Assembly: GCA_017530105.1 (NCBI GenBank)
Contig: JAFXMW010000101.1
Coordinates: 1-32,722, forward strand
Reading direction: 5' to 3'
Source: Bacteroidales bacterium
GTDB lineage: Bacteria > Bacteroidota > Bacteroidia > Bacteroidales > P3
DNA: 32,722 nucleotides
Part shown: positions 15,768 to 24,700 of the stretch, one piece after another
Numbering within the stretch: position 1 is the first letter of the stretch
Layout of the letters: the number at the start of each line of letters is the position of its first letter
Position numbers and translations under genes: made by a program
The notes under the pieces: model-generated
The model's input: the letters and a program-made list of their open reading frames with translations, nothing else
Told to the model about the DNA's origin: nothing
Database searches by the model: none

Positions 15768-17777
15768 TTACAATGTTTTTGCCACAAAGCCCCCGCCGGG
15801 AGCCAGATGCACTTTGAACGACGTAGTGCCTTCCAGCACTTTCACACTATAGTCGCTGCCCTTTCGGTGGGCGTTGGCACCGTCGGCATACAATTGAACG
15901 CGCGAGTTTTGGAGTCCAAGAACCGACAAATCCACAACCACATCGCGCTCGGTCCAGTTGGTGATGCCGCCGATATACCAGGTGTTGCCTTTGCGACGTG
16001 CGGTGACGATGTATTCACCCACCTCGGCCTGAAGCACGCGGGTTTCGTCCCACACCGTGGGCATCTGAGCCACGAAGCGTGTGTAGTCGGGTTCGCGGTC
16101 GTAGTTGGTGGGTGAATCGCATAGCATGTTCAGCGGAGATTCCAACACCACATAGAGCGCCAACTGGTGGCAACGGGTGCCCTGGCTCATGGGTTCGTTC
16201 CACGACGGGTGGTAACAGTTCTTGGCACCGTTGACCATAGCGCCTTGGGTATAGTCCATTGGCCCCGCAGCCTGGCGGATGAAGGGGATTTCGGTGTCGT
16301 ACTGCACTTGGTTCCACGAGGCCGGAGCCCATTTCAACTGTTCCAGCCCCGCCACACCCTCGAAATTGAGCACGTTGGGATAGGTGCGGTTCAGACCTGC
16401 GGGCTTGTAGGCTCCGTGGAAATCTGCCAGCAAATGGTATTTGGCACACATGGCTGCAGCCCGCTGGTAGAACTGGACGACAATCTGGTCGTCCCTGTCC
16501 ATAAAGTCGATTTTGAATCCCTTGATGCCCATGTCGCTGTAGTGCTGGCAAACATGCTCCATATCGCGGTCGAAGGCGTAATAGCCCGCCCAGAGAATCA
16601 GGCCCACGTTGCGCTCTTTGGCATACTGCACCAGCATGGGCAGGTCTATTTCAGGCACCACTTGGAAGAGGTCGGCCTGTTTGTTCACCGCCCAGCCCTC
16701 GTCGAGGATGACGTATTCAATCCCGTAGCGAGAAGCGAAGTCGATATAGTGTTTGTAGGTGTCGTTGTTCACGCCCGCAACAAAAGGCACCCCACTGATG
16801 TTCCAAAAGTTCCACCATTCCCACGCCACCTTGCCGGGCTTCACCCAGCCAAGGTCGTCCACCCTTGCCGGTTCGCCAAGAAGGTAACTCATGTTGTTCA
16901 TGGCCAGTTCGGCACTGTTCTTCGCCACCATGGCGATGCGCCAGGGCATCACCGTCGCCTTGTCCACCTTGGCGATATAGTCCTCACGCTCCTTCACGAG
17001 CATCTGCAGGTTGTTGTGGCCGCCCTGCTCGAGGGTTTTGGGATAGGGTGCATGCTCGCCCTCCAGCCTGAAACCGGGGCAGGTGCCGGGTTTGGAATCG
17101 CCCACGCCCTTAAGATACAACCCCGGGTAGTCCAACAAGGCCGACTCGGTGATGCACACCTTCACGCCGTGAGGGGCGTGAACCAGCAGGGGGAGGAAAC
17201 AGAGCCTCCGGGTGTCCAGCTGCGAGAGGGGCTTGGTGATATAAAGATTTTCGAACGAAGAGGAATACTGAGCGTAGTGGTTGTTCTCATCGAAATTGGT
17301 AACATAAGGTACCGTGGCCTCATAGTCGCCGGCAAAGTTATACTCCACCTTCTCAAACCTCACCGTGCAGGGCTGGTCGACCTGGTAGCGATAGGCTATG
17401 CCTTCGTTGTAGGCCCTGAAAACCACTCGAAGGCCGCCCTTAATCTGCAAGGTAAGCTCGTTGCAGAAGTTACGCATGGAGGCCTGTCGTGTGAAGGGCG
17501 AAGGCACCGCCTCGTCGACCACACGTGTCGACGATTTGGTAACCTGCATGGCACCCGTGACGGTCTTGCCACAAACACGGTTTAACCCCAAATGGGAAGG
17601 CAGCATCACTGTCACCCCTTTGTAGACAATATCATAAGTGATTTCCTCCTCGGCGGAGGCAACAATATGGCTCACCAGCTTCCCGTCGGGAGATTTGAGG
17701 GTAAACCTCTGTTCTTTGGCGAAGAGCGAGCCTGCCGCCAGCAGCAAGCCCACGAAACATAATATCAACTTCTTCAT
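15768..17777 (-). CDS. Glycoside hydrolase family 97, probable alpha-galactosidase
   Basis: The product has 669 residues with a signal peptide (MKKLILCFVGLLLAAGSLFA), so it is periplasmic or exported. It shows the GH97 layout: an N-terminal beta-sandwich (FTLKSPDGKLVSHI ... LPSHLGLN), a TIM barrel starting near WVKPGKVAWEWWNFWNISGV, and a C-terminal beta domain. GH97 includes inverting alpha-glucosidases (SusB type, catalytic Glu) and retaining alpha-galactosidases with an Asp nucleophile. Here GIKGFKIDFMDRDDQ (Asp about 424) fits the retaining type. Galactokinase just upstream supports galactose release. It is followed after 3 bases by a T9SS subtilase, and a 220-base gap separates it from galK. 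Confidence 0.92.
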   Translation of the reverse strand: MKKLILCFVGLLLAAGSLFAKEQRFTLKSPDGKLVSHIVASAEEEITYDIVYKGVTVMLPSHLGLNRVCGKTVTGAMQVTKSSTRVVDEAVPSPFTRQASMRNFCNELTLQIKGGLRVVFRAYNEGIAYRYQVDQPCTVRFEKVEYNFAGDYEATVPYVTNFDENNHYAQYSSSFENLYITKPLSQLDTRRLCFLPLLVHAPHGVKVCITESALLDYPGLYLKGVGDSKPGTCPGFRLEGEHAPYPKTLEQGGHNNLQMLVKEREDYIAKVDKATVMPWRIAMVAKNSAELAMNNMSYLLGEPARVDDLGWVKPGKVAWEWWNFWNISGVPFVAGVNNDTYKHYIDFASRYGIEYVILDEGWAVNKQADLFQVVPEIDLPMLVQYAKERNVGLILWAGYYAFDRDMEHVCQHYSDMGIKGFKIDFMDRDDQIVVQFYQRAAAMCAKYHLLADFHGAYKPAGLNRTYPNVLNFEGVAGLEQLKWAPASWNQVQYDTEIPFIRQAAGPMDYTQGAMVNGAKNCYHPSWNEPMSQGTRCHQLALYVVLESPLNMLCDSPTNYDREPDYTRFVAQMPTVWDETRVLQAEVGEYIVTARRKGNTWYIGGITNWTERDVVVDLSVLGLQNSRVQLYADGANAHRKGSDYSVKVLEGTTSFKVHLAPGGGFVAKTL

Positions 17778-17924
17778 AATTCGGAAAGACTTTAGGGGAC
17801 TTCTAATTATTCAATTTATAACATTGCTTTGCAATGAGAATTACACGGCATTTTTTTAAAACATGAATTATCATTAATTGTCATTAATTTATGGTCATTA
17901 CATGGCAATTCGTGTTAAATAATC

Positions 17925-17937
17925 GATAATGATTATC
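17925..17937. promoter_or_regulatory. Dyad sequence upstream of the GH97 gene (possible operator)
   Basis: GATAAT-G-ATTATC is an odd-length perfect dyad in the AT-rich 220-base gap between galK and the GH97 gene. It is flanked by partial outer symmetry (AATC/GATT). Direct TCATTAAT copies lie nearby at 17870-17890. No regulator gene is adjacent, so operator function is only a guess. Confidence 0.25.
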
Positions 17938-17997
17938 ACGATTTTCTCTTTTAGGGGAGCATTTTTTAGATGTTACCTTTATTATCAACTCTTGTCA

Positions 17998-19134
17998 TTA
18001 TTGCACACGTCTCGCCCCGTCGCCTATCACCACGGGGATCATCTTACATTCCACACCGAAACGCTCTCTATAGTTCTTCCGCACCTCCGACACGAAAGCG
18101 TCGCGGAGCTCATTGCGCACCAGATTGATGGTACACCCGCCGAAGCCTCCGCCCATGATGCGCGAACCTGCGACGCCACAACGGCGCGCCTCCTCCACCA
18201 GGAAGTCCAACTCCTCGCAGCTCACCTCGTAATCCTTGCTCAAACCCTCGTGGGTGAGGTACATCTGTCTGCCCACCTCCTCATAGTCGCCCCTCTTCAA
18301 AGCCTCGCACACGGCAAGCACCCGCTCCTCCTCGCCCAGCACATATCGAGCCCTCGAATAATCCTCGTCCGAGAGTTCCGTTTTCAACGTCTCCAGCTGT
18401 TCCCACGAGCAGTCGCGCAAAGTCTCCACCCCTGCCCGTGCCGCCACACGCTCGCAGCTGTTGCGGCGGTCGTTGTAGGGTGAGCCGACCAACTCGTGCC
18501 GCACACAGCTGTTCACCACCACCAGACTGTAGCCCTCCGGCTTCCAAGGAAAATATTCATACTCACCACTGCGGCAGTCGAGACGAACCAGACAGCCCGC
18601 GCGGCCATGCAGCGAGACGAACTGGTCCATAATGCCGCACATGGTGCCCACATACCTGTGTTCGGTCATCTGACCGACACGCGCAAGCTCCATGCCGTCG
18701 AGGTTCCCCCTAAACAAATCATTCAAGGCAAAGGCGAAACAACACTCCAACGCCGCCGAAGAACTCATGCCCGCACCTAAGGGGACATCCCCGCCGTACA
18801 CAGCATCGAACCCTCCCACCTTCACGCCTCGGGCCGTCATTTCGCGCACCACCCCGTAGACATAACGGAAATGCACCGACCGGGGCCCCTGAGGGTCGTC
18901 GATGGCGAAAACACACTCCATGCCCAAATCCGCGGCATACAGATTCACCTGGTCCGACCCGTTGGGGCGAATCCAAGCCGTCAAACACTGCCCGACGGCA
19001 CCGGGCAAGACAAAGCCGCCGTTGTAGTCGGTATGCTCACCAATGAGATTGATGCGACCGGGAGCCGCGTAACATGCGGCGCCCTCACAGCCGAAACGCT
19101 GTGCGAAAAGAGGTAACAAAACCTTGCTGTCCAT
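17998..19134 (-). CDS. galK: Galactokinase
   Basis: The product has 378 residues, a normal length for bacterial GalK. It is a GHMP kinase that phosphorylates alpha-D-galactose to galactose-1-phosphate with ATP, the first committed Leloir step, in the cytoplasm. Motifs in order are GRINLIGEHTDYNGGFVLP (galactokinase signature near residue 26), PLGAGMSSSAALE (ATP-binding motif 2), GIMDQFVSLHG with the catalytic Asp, and SRIMGGGFGGCTINLV (motif 3). It is monocistronic or leads a transcript with the GH97 gene 220 bases downstream. The divergent HAD phosphatase gene lies beyond the 107-base upstream gap. No galT or galactose permease is in the window. Confidence 0.96.
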   Translation of the reverse strand: MDSKVLLPLFAQRFGCEGAACYAAPGRINLIGEHTDYNGGFVLPGAVGQCLTAWIRPNGSDQVNLYAADLGMECVFAIDDPQGPRSVHFRYVYGVVREMTARGVKVGGFDAVYGGDVPLGAGMSSSAALECCFAFALNDLFRGNLDGMELARVGQMTEHRYVGTMCGIMDQFVSLHGRAGCLVRLDCRSGEYEYFPWKPEGYSLVVVNSCVRHELVGSPYNDRRNSCERVAARAGVETLRDCSWEQLETLKTELSDEDYSRARYVLGEEERVLAVCEALKRGDYEEVGRQMYLTHEGLSKDYEVSCEELDFLVEEARRCGVAGSRIMGGGFGGCTINLVRNELRDAFVSEVRKNYRERFGVECKMIPVVIGDGARRVQ

Positions 19135-19157
19135 AACAATTGAAATATTTCACTTTG

Positions 19158-19165
19158 CAAAAGTA
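19158..19165 (-). promoter_or_regulatory. -7 element of galK
   Basis: On the minus strand TACTTTTG ends 23 bases upstream of the galK ATG at 19134. No TTTG is seen at the -33 distance. Confidence 0.5.
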
Positions 19166-19241
19166 CGAAAAAAAAACCAGATAGTGCTTTTTCAGCATAC
19201 CGACTGGCACAAAACCGTATCATCTTCCCCCCCCGAACACA

Positions 19242-19916
19242 ATGAAACAGGCAAAACGCCGTTATGCGGATATGCACTATAAAAACATACTCTTCGATTT
19301 CGACGGCACCCTTGCCGACACCCGTGAGGGCATCATCCGCACTGTTCAGGCCACCTTGAGGCGGATGGGGTTGCCCGAGGCGGAGCCTGCCGCCATAGCC
19401 GCCACCATCGGGCTGCCCCTGACAGAATGTTTCCGCCTTGCCGCTTCCGTGCCCGAAAGCCGCGTGGATGAGGCCGCCGCCATCTACCGCGACATCTTCC
19501 CCTCTCTGGCTCTCGACCACATCACCCTCTTCCCCGGTGTGCTGGAGACTCTTGCCCATCTGCTTGCCCTGGGGACTGACATGGCCATCGTCTCCTCACG
19601 CCACCATACGTCGCTCGACCCCTTGATGACGAGTTTGGGGGTGGCGGACTATATCCCGCTGAGCCACGCCTTCGGCGAGGACGAGAACCTGCACCCCAAA
19701 CCTGCACCCGACCTCGCCGCGAAAGCCCTCTCCGCCCTTGGCATGGAGGCTGGCCAGACCCTCGTGGTGGGCGATACGGTCTACGACCTGCTGATGGGGA
19801 ACGCCGCAGGGTGCCACACTTGTGGGGTCACCTACGGCAACCAAAGCCGCGGGCAGCTCCTCTTGGCTCATCCCACCCACTTGATAGACCACTTTGCCGA
19901 CCTTCTCGGTCTCTAA
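19242..19916 (+). CDS. HAD-superfamily phosphatase (phosphoglycolate phosphatase-like)
   Basis: The product has 224 residues from ATG 19242; an internal ATG at 19272 (MHYKNILFDFDGT) is an equally plausible start and would give 214 residues. HAD motifs in order are FDFDGTLADT (nucleophile and acid Asp), AIVSSRH (motif II Ser), KPAPDLAAKAL (motif III Lys) and VVGDTVYDLLMGNAAG (motif IV Asp). A helical C1 cap lies between motifs I and II. The layout fits the Gph/PpaX/beta-phosphoglucomutase group. The substrate is uncertain: 2-phosphoglycolate, pyrophosphate or a sugar phosphate. It lies divergently from galK, so a sugar-phosphate role is possible but unproven. The 180-base gap to queC has its own promoter. 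Confidence 0.88.
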   Translation: MKQAKRRYADMHYKNILFDFDGTLADTREGIIRTVQATLRRMGLPEAEPAAIAATIGLPLTECFRLAASVPESRVDEAAAIYRDIFPSLALDHITLFPGVLETLAHLLALGTDMAIVSSRHHTSLDPLMTSLGVADYIPLSHAFGEDENLHPKPAPDLAAKALSALGMEAGQTLVVGDTVYDLLMGNAAGCHTCGVTYGNQSRGQLLLAHPTHLIDHFADLLGL

Positions 19917-19945
19917 TAAAAACGAAGATTAAGTTTTCTTTTTTC

Positions 19946-19975
19946 TTGACAGGTGAAATATTTTTCGTATTTTTG
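19946..19975 (+). promoter_or_regulatory. Promoter of the queCDE operon
   Basis: TATTTTTG (19968-19975) is preceded by CTTGACA (TTG at 19946-19948) with a 19-base spacer, a near match to the Bacteroidetes -33/-7 consensus. The predicted start near 19980 leaves a leader of about 115 bases before queC. Confidence 0.6.
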
Positions 19976-19980
19976 CAGTC

Positions 19981-20096
19981 GCTTTTGCGGGTGATTCCCG
20001 CAGGTAGATGTTTATAAATCAGGGGTATTCTTGAATTGCCTTGTGCAGTCCTCCGCCCAAAAACAGAGGTAACCCCCTTTAACAAAACAAGAGAAC
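19981..20096 (+). promoter_or_regulatory. Long, possibly structured leader of queCDE
   Basis: The leader of about 115 bases contains a perfect 6-base stem, TGCGGG/CCCGCA with a 5-base loop (19986-20002). A second region follows in which AGGGG near 20020 can pair with CCCCT near 20078, enclosing a CCTC/GAGG pair. An A-rich stretch precedes the start codon. Leaders of queuosine genes in other phyla often carry preQ1 riboswitches. I could not fit this one to the preQ1-I consensus, so it is only a candidate control element. Confidence 0.35.
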
Positions 20097-20771
20097 ATGC
20101 AACAAAACTCATCCTCGGTCAAGGACTCCGCCATCATCTATTCCGGCGGTCTCGACTCCACCACGTTGCTCTATGAGGAGCAGCAGCGTATTGCTTTGGC
20201 CATTACTTTCGACTATGGCAGCAATCACGCCCAGCGCGAGACGGCCTGCGCACGCCATCATTGCAGCCTGCTGGGTATCGAGCATCTTGTCGTCCCGCTG
20301 TCGTTCTTCAGCGGCAATATCCTCTCGTCCCTCACCGCCGGGGCCGACGCCATCCCCGACGGCGACTATGACGACGGGAATATGCACTCCACGGTGGTGC
20401 CTTTCCGCAACGGCATCATGCTCGCCGTGGCCTGCGGCATAGCCGAAAGCCGGGGGCTCACCCACGTGTTTATCGCCAACCACGGGGGCGACCACGCCAT
20501 CTATCCCGACTGCCGTCCCGCTTTCATCGAGGCCATGAACGCCGCCATGCAGGCGGGCACTTACGAGGGTGTGACGCTCGAAGCCCCTTACACCGACCGC
20601 ACGAAGGCCGACATCGTAAGGCGCGGCCACTCGCTGGGCATCGACTACGCCGCCACTTATTCGTGCTACAAGGGTGGCGAGAAACACTGCGGCACCTGCG
20701 GCACCTGTCGCGAACGCCGCGAAGCCTTCGCTCAGGCCGGCCTGCCCGACCCCACCGTTTATCAATCATGA
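20097..20771 (+). CDS. queC: 7-cyano-7-deazaguanine synthase QueC
   Basis: The product has 224 residues. It converts 7-carboxy-7-deazaguanine to preQ0 with ATP and ammonia, the third step after GTP cyclohydrolase in queuosine synthesis. The PP-loop motif is IIYSGGLDSTT (residues 14-24), followed by FDYGSNHAQRE, VPFRNGIMLAVACGIAES and a zinc-binding end CYKGGEKHCGTCGTCRERREAF with four Cys. All are typical of QueC. It is the first gene of queC-queD-queE; queD follows after 21 bases. Confidence 0.96.
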   Translation: MQQNSSSVKDSAIIYSGGLDSTTLLYEEQQRIALAITFDYGSNHAQRETACARHHCSLLGIEHLVVPLSFFSGNILSSLTAGADAIPDGDYDDGNMHSTVVPFRNGIMLAVACGIAESRGLTHVFIANHGGDHAIYPDCRPAFIEAMNAAMQAGTYEGVTLEAPYTDRTKADIVRRGHSLGIDYAATYSCYKGGEKHCGTCGTCRERREAFAQAGLPDPTVYQS

Positions 20772-20792
20772 ATCAAGAATCTTTTCGCATCA

Positions 20793-21131
20793 ATGTACTA
20801 TATCAAGAAAACCATCGAGATTTCGGGAGCGCACCGGCTTGAACTGGACTACCCCAGCAAATGCCGCTCCCTGCATGGTCACAACTGGACCATCACCGTC
20901 TACTGCAAGTCCGCCCAATTGGACCGCAACGGTATGATTATCGACTTCTCCGAAATCAAACGTCTTATTGCCGACCCCCTCGACCATCAGGTGCTCAACG
21001 ATGTGCTGCCTTTCAACCCCACCGCCGAGAACCTGGCACGCTGGTGCTGCGAACAGGTGCCTCACTGCTACCGTGTGGAGGTGCAGGAGAGCACGGGCAA
21101 CACCGCCATTTACGAAGCCGACCAGCCATGA
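20793..21131 (+). CDS. queD: 6-carboxy-5,6,7,8-tetrahydropterin synthase QueD
   Basis: The product has 112 residues, normal for QueD of the 6-pyruvoyl-tetrahydropterin synthase fold. It converts 7,8-dihydroneopterin triphosphate to 6-carboxytetrahydropterin, feeding QueE. Zinc ligands are His in ISGAHRLEL and the two His of SLHGHNWTI; the catalytic Cys is in SKCRSLHGHNW. DFSEIKRLIADPLDHQVLND carries the Asp-His relay and VEVQEST the pterin-binding Glu. The stop codon overlaps the queE start (ATGA), so translation is coupled. Confidence 0.96.
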   Translation: MYYIKKTIEISGAHRLELDYPSKCRSLHGHNWTITVYCKSAQLDRNGMIIDFSEIKRLIADPLDHQVLNDVLPFNPTAENLARWCCEQVPHCYRVEVQESTGNTAIYEADQP

Positions 21132-21709
21132 GGGTGAACGAGATATTCTATTCGCTCCAAGGCGAAGGACACCACACGGGCACTCCCGCCGTCTTTGTCC
21201 GCCTGTCGGGCTGCAACCTTCGCTGCCCCTTCTGCGACACGGAGTACCTCGCGGGCACGGAGATGAGCGAGGAGGAGATTGCCGCCCGAGTGGCTGAATG
21301 GCCGTCGCCGTGGGTGGTTGTAACGGGAGGCGAACCCTCACTGAGCCTCACCCCTTCGTTGGTGGATGCCCTGCACCACAGGGGCAAAAGCGTGGCCGTT
21401 GAGACCAACGGCACCCGCCCCTTGCCCCACAATGTCGACTGGGTGACCCTTTCGCCAAAAGAGCTCTACGTGGGGGAGGCGGGGCGTGTGGTGCTGGACC
21501 GCGCCGATGAAATCAAGGTGGTCTACGACGGCGAACACGAACCCGACACCTACAGCCACATCGAAGCACCCTGGCGATACCTGCAGCCTTGCGACACCGG
21601 GGACCCCGTGCGCAACCGCATTATCGTGCAGCAAACCATAGCGTATGTCAAAGCCCATCCCCTTTGGCGGCTCTCCCTCCAAACACACAAACTGCTCAAC
21701 ATACGCTGA
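21128..21709 (+). CDS. queE: 7-carboxy-7-deazaguanine synthase QueE
   Basis: The product has 193 residues. It is a radical-SAM enzyme that contracts 6-carboxytetrahydropterin to 7-carboxy-7-deazaguanine. The N-terminus VNEIFYSLQGEGHHTGTPAVFVRLSGCNLRCPFCDTEY carries the CxxxCxxC cluster motif. TGGEPSL is the SAM-binding GGE motif, and WVTLSPKE and PVRNRIIVQQTIAYVKAHPLWRLSLQTHKLLNIR match the family's C-terminal half. The start ATG 21128 overlaps the queD stop. It is the last gene of the operon and is followed by a long hairpin. Confidence 0.95.
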   Translation: MRVNEIFYSLQGEGHHTGTPAVFVRLSGCNLRCPFCDTEYLAGTEMSEEEIAARVAEWPSPWVVVTGGEPSLSLTPSLVDALHHRGKSVAVETNGTRPLPHNVDWVTLSPKELYVGEAGRVVLDRADEIKVVYDGEHEPDTYSHIEAPWRYLQPCDTGDPVRNRIIVQQTIAYVKAHPLWRLSLQTHKLLNIR

Positions 21710-21714
21710 TAAAC

Positions 21715-21755
21715 CACGGACCAGGAAAACACCCCGAGGTGCTTCTTGGTCCGTG
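21715..21755. terminator. Long hairpin between convergent queE and the flavoprotein gene
   Basis: CACGGACCA (21715-21723) pairs with TGGTCCGTG (21747-21755). Inside, G-U, GAA/TTC and CACC/GGTG continue the stem around a small bulge and a 4-base loop, giving about 17 pairs. The T-tract after it is poor. It lies 5 bases after the queE stop and 32 bases from the stop of the opposite gene, so it can serve both. Confidence 0.7.
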
Positions 21756-21787
21756 TGAGTTGTCGCTTTACCTTTCAGCAAAGAAGG

Positions 21788-24700
21788 TTACTTGAAGGCG
21801 TTTTCGGAAAGTCCCTTTCCGCCAATCTTGAGGTCGTCCATGTAGGAAGGAACGTCGCGACCGAGGTATTTGTCCACATAGAGTTTGGCAAGATACTGTC
21901 CCAGCATGAAGCCGTGTCCGCGCAGACCGGTGCAGAGACCCACTTCGGGGTCAATAATGTAGCGGGGTTCGGTGTAGCGTCCCGCCCACACGGCCAGGAA
22001 ACCCACCTCGCGCAGGTCGGGAATCCACTCGGCAAAGACCTCCGCGACAATCTCGAGGAACTCCTTGCTGTTGTATTTGATGTTCTGGCGCGACTCGTAG
22101 GCATCGGTGTCGGGGCTGGCACAGCCTATTATCTGGCCTGTATGTCCCCATTGCTGGCCGTAGACAGCTGAGAAACCCTTGTAGTGGCGACGGTCGATAA
22201 CCATGTCGAGCGGGCCTCCGTTGGGTCCCATCATGGGCAGACGGCGAGTGATGAAAGCCTGGTGTTTGACGGGATAGAGGCCGGTGTCGAGACCGAGTTG
22301 GTTGATGAATTTCTCGGCTCCCCAACCCATAGCGTTGACAAAATGCTGGCAGGTGTATTCGATATACTGCCCTTCGTGGTTGCGGACGAGAGCCACATAA
22401 TGCCCGCCTACACGCTGGACGTGGAGGAGTTCGCAATCCTCGAAATAGCTGCCGCCCTGCTGCACGCCTATCCAGCGGATATAGTCAATAACCCGTCCGG
22501 GAGTGGCCTGCCAGCAATCGCGGGTGATGAGGGCGTGGCTGTAGGTGGTCTTGGTGTCGTCCCACAGGGGCGAGATTTCCTTCTTGAAGTCCTTGCGGTC
22601 AATCATATAGGCGTCGCTCCAAGCGCGCGAGGCGTCGAGCGAACGGTAGGTGGCGTCGTCGTGGACAAGGTTGACGTAGTGTGTGGTGCGGTAATTGATG
22701 TTGTGGACCGCCTGCATCTGTTTGAAGATTTCGTGATTGTGGACAGCGATATCGGCGATGTCGGGATTGGAGAAAGCGGGACGGCCGCCCCCGATGCAGC
22801 GCCACGAGGCGCCACGGCTATAGTTAATCATGACGGGTTGCTTGCCTGCCTCGGCGAAATAGCGGAAGAGAGCGCTGCCCGCAATGCCGCCTCCGGCAAT
22901 CAGCACTTCGACCTGCTGGCGTTTCACCGCGTTGGTCTGGGGATAGACAAAGGTCTCGGTGGTGCCGGGGGTGTAAAGGTCAGAAAGGGTCACCTGGTTG
23001 GAGAGGGGGGCACGGGGAGTGGCGTCACCCACCAGCTCGATGCCATATGTGCGGAGAATCTGACGGGCACGGGGGATGCAGCGTTTGCCGCGGCAGGGAC
23101 CCATGCCGAGACGGGTGATGTGTTTCAGCTCGTCGACCGAGATGGTCTTGCGGTTGCCTATCACCCGCAGCACGCGGTCGAGCTTGATGTCCTCGCAATG
23201 GCACACATAGGTCTCGCTCTCCACGGGATGCAGCGGCTTGAACTCCAAGGGCTCGGGATAGCGGTCTTTGAGGATGAAACCCTTGACCTCGGTCAAAGCG
23301 CCGTCAACCCTGGCAACACGAACACGGGCCAGGTGGGTCTTGTTGGGTTTCTTGACAATCTTCTCAATCACACCTTCACCCACCTTCTGTCCGTTATTGT
23401 CCACCAAGAAGACTTCGGCACCCTCTTCCACCTCGTATTCGATGGGGAGGAAGCAGGTGCTCTTCTGCATGTCGTAGCCGAAGATGGCAAGGCCGGGGCA
23501 CGAAGTGACGCATTGCATACAGCCGATGCACTTGTCGTAGTCGACCGAAGGGGTCGAAGAGGTGGAAAGTTTGGTGATGGCCCCTTGTGGGCAGGAGAAA
23601 CTGCAGGGGTTGCAGGCAAAGCCATACAGGCAGTCCAACTGCACGAAAGGTTTGACAGCCATACGCTCGGCTGTGGGCAAAGAAGGTTTCTCGAGTATGC
23701 GGACGGGGTGCTGCTGCGAGTCGATATACTGGCGCGAGATGTCGAGGTAATCATCGTAATTGAAGCGGACACCGATGGCCTGAGCCACCTCGTAGGCCAC
23801 CTGCCTGCCGCGCAGCACAGCGCTGGTGCCTTCGCCGATGCGGATTGCGTCGCCCGCGCCATAGGTGTTGAAGCCGAACACCTCGCGGCCTTTCACCAGC
23901 AGCTGGTTGTCGGGAATCAAGCCGGTGCAGATATTGATGATGTCGATATCGTCGATGATTTGCTCAGTTCCGGGGATAGCCTTGAAATTCTCGCACTTGG
24001 CTATTACCGCACCCGTGATGCCCGTATAGTCGGCGTTGGGGATGGCCCGCACCAGGGTGTAGCCCGTCATGATGGGGATGCCCAGACGGCGCACCCTGTT
24101 GGCCTGCACCGGGAAACCGCCCTCGCGGGGCATGGCCTCGATGATGGCCTTGATGGTAGCCCCGGCCTGCATACCTTGATAGGACGTGAGGTAGCCGATA
24201 TTGCCCGCGCCCACGGTGAGCACCCGCTTGCCCAGCAGGGTGTGCTCCTGGTTCATCATCTTCTGGAAAACAGCGGCGGTGTACACGCCCGGCACATCGT
24301 CGTTCTCGAAGGTGGGCATGAAAGGCACAGCACCCGTTGCCACAACAAGGTGTTCGGCATCCACATACGACACCTCGCCCGAAACAATATTCTTCACGGC
24401 CACACGGCCCCCCTCGAGGAGGTCCCACACCGTGCTGTTGAGCAGGATACCCTCCTGGCTCTCGCCGGCAAGGGTCTTGGCTATGTCGAAACCGCGCATC
24501 CCGCCGAACTTCTTTTCCTTCTCGAAGAAGAAAAACTGGTGGGTCTGCATATTGAACTGGCCACCTATGCGGCTGTTGTTGTCTATCACGATATTGGTGA
24601 TGCCGAAAGCGTTCAGCTGCTCGCGGCAGGCAAGACCCGCAGGACCGGCACCGATAATGGCCACCTGGGTCTTGTAGATTTTCACCTCACGGGGTTGATG

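Noticed and set aside
19946-19951. TTGACA as a classical sigma-70 -35 box
   Set aside because: No TATAAT follows at 16-18 bases. The Bacteroidetes -7 element at the right spacing explains the site better.
19981-20096. A standard preQ1-I riboswitch before queC
   Set aside because: The conserved loop and the A-rich tail pairing of that class could not be matched. It is kept only as an unclassified structured leader.
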